A DNA stretch of 64,000 nucleotides from Helianthus annuus (lineage: Eukaryota; Streptophyta; Magnoliopsida; Asterales; Asteraceae): assembly GCF_002127325.2 (NCBI RefSeq), contig NC_035436.2, forward strand, positions 106,849,591 through 106,913,590, written 5' to 3'. The stretch's first letter is position 1. Every line of letters starts with the position of its first letter. The notes beneath the pieces were generated by a model. The model made no database searches and was not told the DNA's origin. It saw nothing but the letters and a program-made list of their open reading frames with translations. The translations under genes and the position numbers were made by a program. This document shows positions 57,100 to 64,000 of this stretch, piece after piece.

Positions 57100-57939
57100 T
57101 GTGACAACTCGAACTTTAGGCTTGCTTGATGTAACGTTTGTGCACGATATGTGATTTTATAAACCCGAATGATTAATTGATTTCATGATATATGTTATGT
57201 TATATGCATTATGTGTGTATGTATGTCGTATGTATGTGAACCGGCCACACAAAGCCCTTGGGGCCACTCCTTGTTCTCGGGTCCATTAGACAACCGAGTG
57301 GGCTCGGCCCACTCCCCATTCGCAACACAAAACCGGAACAAGGGGCTTGTTTCACCACTTTTGCAAATCACAAACACACACACACAAACCCTAGAAGCTT
57401 TGCTCTCTCTCGGCTTGCTTGGAACCCGACGGCACACACACACACACTTTGAAGCTTGTGAAACGAATCGATCCTCTACCTTCATCCGGTTAGTGATGAT
57501 GTTATGTTTTTGGATTATTTGTGATATTATGTGATTGCTATCATTCTGTTAGGTGATGTAACTAAGGTGTATGCTTGTAATATTGATTGGTTGTTGATGT
57601 TGGATGCGGGTACTTATAATAGTGATGTTTGTTAATCGGATAACATGTACGGTTACGTTTTATGCTCGACTTATTGTTTGATTCGAACCGGTTAGGTGCA
57701 TGGTTATAGGATGTCATGAAATTGATTAATCAAAACGTTTCTGCATGATTCGGTTTAGGCTGTTTGATGATCCGATTGATTGTTATCTAGGCTGTTTTGT
57801 TTAAGCATATGAACATGTTTGAAGATTGCTATGAAACTGCTATTTTCGGTGTTTGATCTGTTTCCGAAACTGTTGAATATGTTTGCTGAAATCACGGAGT
57901 TTAATTGACTAGAATTATGGAAATCAGTTACACAGCCGG

Positions 57940-58136
57940 TTGCGACTCAGATTGCGAGTTGAAACCCCCGTCTCGACTCGAGACCACAAACAGCACCAGC
58001 CGAAACCACGGTTGCGAGTCCCGTTGCGACTCGTAACCAGACCATGATGAACCGAGATCTCCATTGCGACTCGCAACCAGCTGTTGCGACTCGTAATCTC
58101 CGGTTGCGACTCGAGATCTCCGTTGCGACTCGAGAC
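57940..58136 (+). repeat. GTTGCGACTCG motif field in the F LTR
   Basis: About eight copies or near-copies of TTGCGACTCG(A/T/C), in part followed by AGATCTCC or AGACCAC, are crowded in 200 bp. None of the other LTRs has this motif. Confidence 0.78.
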
Positions 58137-58502
58137 CACCCTTTACACGCACACTGTTGGGCCTTCACTGTCACGGGCCCAATCTATTGAGCCCAACGAT
58201 TTGAATTGTGGACTGTTTTGCTAATGGACTTGTATGTGTTTGCTACTTGGGCCGATTGGGAATCTGGATTGTTATATTATTGGGCTGCTTATGTTATTGG
58301 ACCGGGCATTGTTGGACTTAGACAATTGGATCCTCACATGCTATGTCTTATCTGCTTACGTGCGTACATGTTTGCCATGACTATACGTGATTACTACATA
58401 CGTGTTATATACGAACCTGACTCGTATAACAACCATGCTAGGACGTGATTGACAAATTACTAGCTTATCTATACTCTTTGTGTATCTGCCGAGCAAACCA
58501 AG

Positions 58503-59056
58503 GTGAGTTCACACAGCCAAGGCATGGGATTCCCGGGTTGGGAATTGGGTTGGATTTGTTACTGTAAAATGAGTTACTCGTACTTACGCATATACCAGAC
58601 TATAGACCATCGTCCTCAGGTTAGTCAGGACACGTTACGTAAAGCCTACGTAACCCAGTATACTTGCCATATGTCTCCCGGGTCGGGAAGGACACGTTAC
58701 GTAAAGCCTACGTAACCCAATACCATTCACTGGCTTCCAGGTCGGAAGGCCACGCTGCGTAAAGCCTACGTAGCCCCCACGCGTACCACTGTCCTCGGGG
58801 AAGGGCACGTCACGTAAAGCCTACGTGACCCTGTACGTTTTCCTGTTCTCGGTAAAGAAGAACACATGGTCGGAAGTTAGTCTAGTAAGTACCGTTAATG
58901 AGAAGCCCTCATTAACCCGGATGAACATGGGAAGCCCCCACCTTTAGTACACACTAGTATGGGAAGCCCCCACTAGCTACACTTATGCATGTTATGAACT
59001 TACTTTCTGTGAACTCGCTCAACTAGTTTGTTGATTATTTGCTGCATGCCTTGCAG
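58503..59056 (+). other. Predicted structured intron in the F LTR
   Basis: The donor is ACCAAG|GTGAGTTCACA and the acceptor GCCTTGCAG|GACC, 554 bp apart. 58503-58513 pairs with TGTGAACTCGC at 59008-59018, eleven pairs with one G-U. Confidence 0.62.
58607..58880 (+). repeat. Covarying hairpin array in the F LTR
   Basis: It is the same layout as C, with four AAGCC-loop hairpins. The first (58634-58654) is GTTACGTA/TACGTAAC, where C has GTTGCGTA/TACGCAAC at the same place: both sides changed together. Extra GGGAAGCCCCCAC repeats follow at 58928-58972. Confidence 0.85.
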
Positions 59057-59340
59057 GACCTTAGGTATACTTGGGAGCTTGCACAGGGAAGGAGCAGGTC
59101 ATTGTGGGCAGATGGATCGTTAATGATGTCGAACTCATAACTCGTTTTGAATTTACTTTACTATGCTTCCGCTACTTAAAACAGTATTTGGTTTTGAAAC
59201 ATCAATCATGTCATGGTGACTTACGTTAATTACTTTTATTATTATTAAATGCTATGTTTGATATGATTGATGGCTTGATCCTGGTCAGTCGCGCTCCCAA
59301 GCGGTGGTATTCCGCGGGTGGATTTTGGGGGTGTGACAGA

Positions 59341-59355
59341 TTGGTATCAGAGCCA
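59341..59355 (+). other. Element F primer-binding site
   Basis: TTGGTATCAGAGCCA lies two bases after the LTR end. The conserved hairpin follows (59358 onward). The leader runs to 59658 without a gene. Confidence 0.93.
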
Positions 59356-59658
59356 TTGGTTATAGAGAACTTGGTTTTAATATGGGTAAACGTTTTTATT
59401 AAAACCGGACTATAACCAGAACAGTGCTCTCAACGATCCACAACGACGCTTCGCTCCACGTGCAAGACTCGACATCCTAGGTAATAAGGGTTATGTTATG
59501 TTTATTGCCTGTTTGCTAGAACTGCTTAGAACTTTGCTCGCATTACGCTTAGATACACATGCTTTGATTTCATGAGAACACCTATATGCCTACGCTTTTC
59601 TGTCATCGCCCTACTCGCGAACCATTCTTATGTATGCTACTTGTTACTATGAAGATCA

Positions 59659-62600
59659 ATGGCCGCACGAATTAACATGACTCAAGCCCAGCTAGAGGCT
59701 CTCATTGCTGCGGCAGTTGCAGCCGCCCAAGCAGGTCAACCCGCTCAGCAGCAGCCTGGGTGCACCTTCAAGAACTTCATGGAATGTCGTCCTAGCTCGT
59801 TTAGTGGCACAGAGGGAGCAGTTGGACTCCTCCACTGGTTTGAAAAGCTCGAGTCGGTTTTCGAAATGTGCGAATGCCCTGAGGCTCGCAGGGTGAAGTT
59901 CGCCACTGGCACACTTGAAGGGATTGCGCTCACTTGGTGGAACGCACAAGTGCAGATCTTAGGGTTGGCAGCTGCTAACGCCACCCCATGGAACGACTTT
60001 AAGGAACTCATCAAGCGTGAGTATTGCACGCGGGAAGACATACACAAGCTGGAAGATGAGCTTTATAACTTGAAAATGGTTGGATCGGAAATCGAAGCGT
60101 ATACCAAACGGTCCAATGAGCTGGCCGTTCTGTGTCCAACTATGGTGGACCCTCCATACAAGCGCATTGAGTTGTATCTCAAGGGATTGGCGCCAGAAAT
60201 TCAGAGCCACGTGACGTCGGCTAATCTCGAAAACATTCAGGAAATACAGCGTCTCGCTCACCGTATCACCGATCAGGCAGTGGAACAGAATAGATTGCCC
60301 AAGCGTGTTAATGCTACTGCTAATGTCACCACCTCAGTTACTCCTGCTACATCTGGTGACAGTAAAAGAAAATGGGATGGGGATTCCAGCAAAGGTTCAG
60401 CATCTGTTCAGCCACAAGCTCAGCAGCAGAAGATCGATCACTATCAGAGTCCCAGTCAGCAATCCTCTAGTGGTCACAGACAGAGAAGATATCAGGGTAG
60501 TCAACCTAGGTGCCACAACTGCAACAGGCATCACCACGGCCCATGTAACAAGGGTCGCTGTCAAAGGTGCCTTAAGATGGGTCACGAGGCCAAAGACTGT
60601 AGGAGTCCACGGCCTGCGAATCAGAATCAGCAGCCTCAGCAACCAGCTCCACAGAACCAGCAGCAGCAACAGCAGCCACAGCGTGGAAACCGGGGGTGTT
60701 TCCAGTGTGGGGCTGAAGGTCATTTCAAACGCGATTGTCCTCAGTTAAACCAGAATCGCAACAATAACAACCAGGGCAACGGCAACAACAACGGCGGGAA
60801 CAACAACAACAACGGCAATGAAGCTCGTGGTCGTGCATTCGTGCTAGGTCGAGGTGACGCAGTGAACGATCCCAACGTTGTTATGGGTAAGTTTCTCCTC
60901 GACAATATTTACGTTACTGTTTTGTTTGATTCGGGTGCGGATACAAGCTATATGTCTGTGAAAATGTGTCAACTACTAAAACGTGCACCAACACTTTTAC
61001 CCACCAAACATGTAGTCGAGTTAGCTAACGGTAAAAGTCTAGAAGCCACGCACGTAGTTCAGGGCTGTAATCTTATCTTAGCTGGTCAAGCCTTCTCTAT
61101 TGATCTCATTCCCATAGTTTTGGGTAGCTTCGACGTCGTGATTGGGATGGATTGGTTGTCCCAACACCAGGCAGAAATCTTATGCAGCGAAAAGGTTATT
61201 CGCATTCCTCGTTCGGGTCAGGAACCTCTAGAAGTTCAAGGCGACAAGAGTGGTGCTGTGGTTGGCATCATCTCTTTCTTGAAGGCTCAGAAATGTTTAC
61301 GTAAGGGTCACACAGCCATTCTGGCTCTCGTTACAGACGCATCAACAAAGGAAAAGAAATTGGAGGATGATCCAATTGTACGTGATTACCCTCAGGTGTT
61401 TCCTGAAGACTTACCTGGCTTACCGCCTCATCGTCAGGTCGAATTTCAGATCGAGCTCACTCCAGGAGCAGCACCCATAGCTCGCGCACCATATCGTCTA
61501 GCTCCATTGGAATTGGAGGAATTGTCAAAGCAGCTGCAAGAACTCTTGGAAAAGGGTTTCATTCGTCCAAGCTCTTCGCCTTGGGGAGCTCCAGTGCTTT
61601 TCGTGAAGAAGAAAGACGGTACGTTCAGAATGTGTATAGACTACAGGGAACTGAACAAGGTGACGGTGAAGAACCGTTATCCTCTTCCGCGCATCGACGA
61701 CTTATTCGACCAGTTGCAAGGGTCGTGTTACTACTCGAAGATAGACTTGAGGTCTGGTTATCATCAGCTGAGAGTCCGGGATGAGGACGTCTCCAAGACA
61801 GCTTTCAGAACTCGTTACGGTCACTACGAGTTTCTCGTCATGCCATTTGGGTTAACGAACGCGCCTGCAGTATTCATGGATCTTATGAACAGGGTATGCA
61901 AACCCTATCTTGACAAGTTCGTCATTGTATTTATCGACGACATCCTGATTTACTCCAAGAGTCAGGAGGAACACGAGCAGCATCTTCGCCTCATTTTGGA
62001 ACTCCTTCGGAAGGAGCAGTTGTACGCCAAGCTTTCTAAATGCGACTTCTGGCTTCGTGAAGTCCACTTCTTAGGCCATGTAGTGAACAAGGATGGGATC
62101 CATGTCGATCCATCCAAGGTAGACTCGATCAGGAACTGGCCTGCACCGCGTACGCCGACAGAAATACGACAATTCTTGGGTCTGGCAGGTTATTACAGAC
62201 GGTTCATTAAGGATTTCTCGAAGATTGCGCAGCCACTCACACTACTGACACAGAAGGGTGTCACCTACCGTTGGGGCAACACGCAGGAAACTGCTTTTCA
62301 GTATCTAAAGGATAGGCTTTGCAGTGCACCTATTCTTTCATTGCCAGAGGGCACGGATGACTTCGTGGTATATTGTGACGCGTCAATACAGGGTCTGGGA
62401 TGCGTATTGATGCAGCGGGATAAAGTGATTGCCTACGCCTCTCGTCAACTCAAGGTTCATGAACGGAACTACACGACGCACGATTTAGAGCTGGGAGCTG
62501 TGGTTTTCGCGCTTAAGATATGGCGACACTACCTGTACGGTACCAGGTGCACGGTTTACACCGATCACAGGAGTCTCGAGCATATCCTTAAGCAGAAAGA

Positions 62601-64000
62601 TTTGAACATGCGTCAACGACGATGGGTCGAGTTACTTAATGACTACGAATGCGCCATCAAGTACCATCCAGGCAAAGCCAATGTTGTGGCTGATGCCCTT
62701 AGTCGAAAAGACACTTTGCCACGGCGCGTGCGAGCGCTACAGCTTACGATTCAGTCTAGCCTTCCTGCTCAGATACGAGCTGTTCAGACAGAAGCACTGA
62801 AGCCCGAAAACGTCAAGGCTGAAGCCTTACGCGGCTCACGACAACAAATGGAACAGAAGGAAGACGGCGCCTATTATGTAACGGGCCGGATTTGGGTCCC
62901 ACTTTATGGCGGTTTACGCGAACTTGTTATGGATGAAGCTCACAAGTCTCGCTACTCGGTACATCCAGGGTCGGATAAAATGTACCACGACATCAGCACT
63001 ACTTATTGGTGGCCTAGTATGAAGGCCCACATTGCTACGTACGTTGGAAAGTGCTTGACCTGTGCGAGAGTCAAGGTCGAATATCAGAAACCAGCTGGCC
63101 TACTTCAGCAGCCTAAGATACCTCAGTGGAAATGGGAAGAAATTTCCATGGATTTCGTTACAGGCCTACCTAGATCCCAGCGTGGGAACGATACGATATG
63201 GGTCATAGTTGATCGACTCACCAAGTCTGCACACTTCCTGCCGATTAAGGAAACAGATAAGTTCTCCACTCTCGCAGACGTATATCTTAAAGAAGTTGTC
63301 TCGAGGCACGGGGTGCCCACATCTATCATTTCGGATCGCGATGCACGATTCACGTCAGAACTTTGGCAAGCAATGCATAAATCTTTCGGCTCACGATTAG
63401 ACATGAGCACAGCATACCACCCTCAGACGGATGGGCAGTCTGAGCGTACGATCCAAACTCTCGAAGACATGCTTCGGGCATGCGTTATCGATTTCGGCAA
63501 CGGCTGGGAAAAGCACCTCCCTTTGGTGGAGTTTTCTTACAATAACAGTTACCATACCAGCATTCAAGCCGCTCCATTCGAGGCATTGTACGGGCGTAAA
63601 TGCCGGTCACCTCTCTGTTGGGCAGAGGTGGGAGATAGTCAGATCACGGGTCCAGAGATTGTTGTGGACGCCACAGAAAAGATTGCACAAATACGACAAC
63701 GCATGGCGGCAGCACGCGACCGTCAGAAAGCCTACGCGGATAAGCGTAGAAAGCCATTGGAATTTGAGGTCGGGGACCGGGTTTTATTGAAAGTCTCACC
63801 CTGGAAGGGTGTGGTTCGTTTTGGCAAACGGGGTAAACTGAATCCGCGGTACGTCGGACCATTCGAAATTATAGAAAAGATTGGCAAGGTAGCCTACAAG
63901 TTGAACCTACCAGCTGAACTCGGGGCAGTTCACAATGTCTTTCATGTATCGAACTTAAAGAAGTGCCTATCAGATGAAAATCTTATCATTCCTTTTAAGG
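59659..64000 (+). CDS. Element F gag-pol polyprotein, open to the window edge
   Basis: The start ATG is 59659 ([15 protein letters not shown]). The ATG ten bases upstream (59649), which starts the C protein, is out of frame here because of an inserted A and opens only eight codons. The frame was checked at many points and stays in phase to 64000, with no stop seen over about 1447 codons. It contains gag, zinc knuckles (including [14 protein letters not shown]), protease DSGAD (near 60930), RT FIDDIL (near 61932), RNase H YCDAS (near 62373), integrase with [23 protein letters not shown] and DGQSER, and the GPF/Y module (near 63856). The chromodomain would follow outside the window. No gag intron. 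Probably functional. Confidence 0.9.
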   Translation, partial: MAARINMTQAQLEALIAAAVAAAQAGQPAQQQPGCTFKNFMECRPSSFSGTEGAVGLLHWFEKLESVFEMCECPEARRVKFATGTLEGIALTWWNAQVQILGLAAANATPWNDFKELIKREYCTREDIHKLEDELYNLKMVGSEIEAYTKRSNELAVLCPTMVDPPYKRIELYLKGLAPEIQSHVTSANLENIQEIQRLAHRITDQAVEQNRLPKRVNATANVTTSVTPATSGDSKRKWDGDSSKGSASVQPQAQQQKIDHYQSPSQQSSSGHRQRRYQGSQPRCHNCNRHHHGPCNKGRCQRCLKMGHEAKDCRSPRPANQNQQPQQPAPQNQQQQQQPQRGNRGCFQCGAEGHFKRDCPQLNQNRNNNNQGNGNNNGGNNNNNGNEARGRAFVLGRGDAVNDPNVVMGKFLLDNIYVTVLFDSGADTSYMSVKMCQLLKRAPTLLPTKHVVELANGKSLEATHVVQGCNLILAGQAFSIDLIPIVLGSFDVVIGMDWLSQHQAEILCSEKVIRIPRSGQEPLEVQGDKSGAVVGIISFLKAQKCLRKGHTAILALVTDASTKEKKLEDDPIVRDYPQVFPEDLPGLPPHRQVEFQIELTPGAAPIARAPYRLAPLELEELSKQLQELLEKGFIRPSSSPWGAPVLFVKKKDGTFRMCIDYRELNKVTVKNRYPLPRIDDLFDQLQGSCYYSKIDLRSGYHQLRVRDEDVSKTAFRTRYGHYEFLVMPFGLTNAPAVFMDLMNRVCKPYLDKFVIVFIDDILIYSKSQEEHEQHLRLILELLRKEQLYAKLSKCDFWLREVHFLGHVVNKDGIHVDPSKVDSIRNWPAPRTPTEIRQFLGLAGYYRRFIKDFSKIAQPLTLLTQKGVTYRWGNTQETAFQYLKDRLCSAPILSLPEGTDDFVVYCDASIQGLGCVLMQRDKVIAYASRQLKVHERNYTTHDLELGAVVFALKIWRHYLYGTRCTVYTDHRSLEHILKQKDLNMRQRRWVELLNDYECAIKYHPGKANVVADALSRKDTLPRRVRALQLTIQSSLPAQIRAVQTEALKPENVKAEALRGSRQQMEQKEDGAYYVTGRIWVPLYGGLRELVMDEAHKSRYSVHPGSDKMYHDISTTYWWPSMKAHIATYVGKCLTCARVKVEYQKPAGLLQQPKIPQWKWEEISMDFVTGLPRSQRGNDTIWVIVDRLTKSAHFLPIKETDKFSTLADVYLKEVVSRHGVPTSIISDRDARFTSELWQAMHKSFGSRLDMSTAYHPQTDGQSERTIQTLEDMLRACVIDFGNGWEKHLPLVEFSYNNSYHTSIQAAPFEALYGRKCRSPLCWAEVGDSQITGPEIVVDATEKIAQIRQRMAAARDRQKAYADKRRKPLEFEVGDRVLLKVSPWKGVVRFGKRGKLNPRYVGPFEIIEKIGKVAYKLNLPAELGAVHNVFHVSNLKKCLSDENLIIPFK

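Larger units (their letters stand above)
57100..59338 (+). repeat. Element F 5' LTR
   Basis: It runs 2239 bp from TGTGACAACTCGAACTTTAGG to TTTTGGGGGTGTGACA. It holds AAACCCTAG (57387), a GTTGCGACTCG motif field, the predicted intron (58503-59056) and the C-type hairpin array. Short frames inside, including those over the ACACAC run (57370-57450), are not genes. Confidence 0.94.
57100..64000 (+). mobile_element. Element F, gypsy element, 5' LTR and most of gag-pol
   Basis: The LTR is 57100-59338, followed by a primer site, leader and a gag-pol frame open to the window edge. The left flank is ATTAT. Its polyprotein is close to C, while its LTR shares only the ends, the splice-like blocks and the hairpin array with C. 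The right part is outside the window. Confidence 0.93.

Noticed and set aside
57370..57450. Overlapping short frames in the F LTR near the ACACAC run
   Set aside because: Simple-sequence composition, no domain, and position in the leader of the LTR transcript argue against a gene.

Overview
The window is plant repetitive DNA: one block of nested LTR retrotransposons with no host gene visible. Every coding stretch belongs to a Ty3/gypsy chromovirus polyprotein (gag, protease, RT, RNase H, integrase, C-terminal chromodomain; best match the Tekay/Del clade) or to one Ty1/copia-type gag. Long LTRs (2.2-2.9 kb), initiator-methionine-tRNA primer sites and nesting depth point to a large dicot genome. 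The family sequences feel like Asteraceae (sunflower, lettuce or Artemisia relatives), but that is inference and was not searched.

Layout. Element 1 (window start to 47002, interrupted) supplies the 3' end of a gag-pol region broken only by nonsense codons (3-4436) and a 3' LTR (4472-6430 plus 45705-47002). Element A (6431-45704, TSD TGAGG) sits inside that LTR. Three further elements sit inside A: B in its 5' LTR (8550-18521, TSD ACAAA), C in its RNase H region (22017-31696, TSD ATGGC), and D, in reverse orientation, in its integrase (32549-42418, TSD ATGAG). To the right a copia-type element G (from 47003) interrupts element 1's LTR. G is interrupted by gypsy element E (from 52896), and E by gypsy element F (from 57100), which runs off the window.

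State. C has two LTRs that look identical and one uninterrupted gag-pol frame of 1545 codons, so it is young and probably competent. F is open to the window edge. A, D and element 1 are broken by stops, frameshifts and small deletions. B is the oddest: its two 2854-bp LTRs are nearly identical but its interior is wrecked, so it was probably copied in trans by a relative.

Most interesting signal. All seven gypsy LTR types share a hidden architecture in the transcribed part of the LTR: a 5' splice-donor-like site, a stretch of family-specific structure (in six of the seven a hairpin array), and a 3' splice-acceptor-like site. The donor GT lies in a 10-12 bp stem with a strand 35-45 nt before the acceptor. 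The stem sequence differs between families but pairing is kept, and the enclosed hairpins also show compensatory changes. This looks like a structured LTR intron or another conserved RNA device. In addition, A and E carry a 90-99 bp GT...AG insertion in gag with an in-frame stop; it is precisely absent from C and F, as expected for a retrotransposon intron lost or gained through RNA. By-eye counts and pairings given here need alignment software to confirm.
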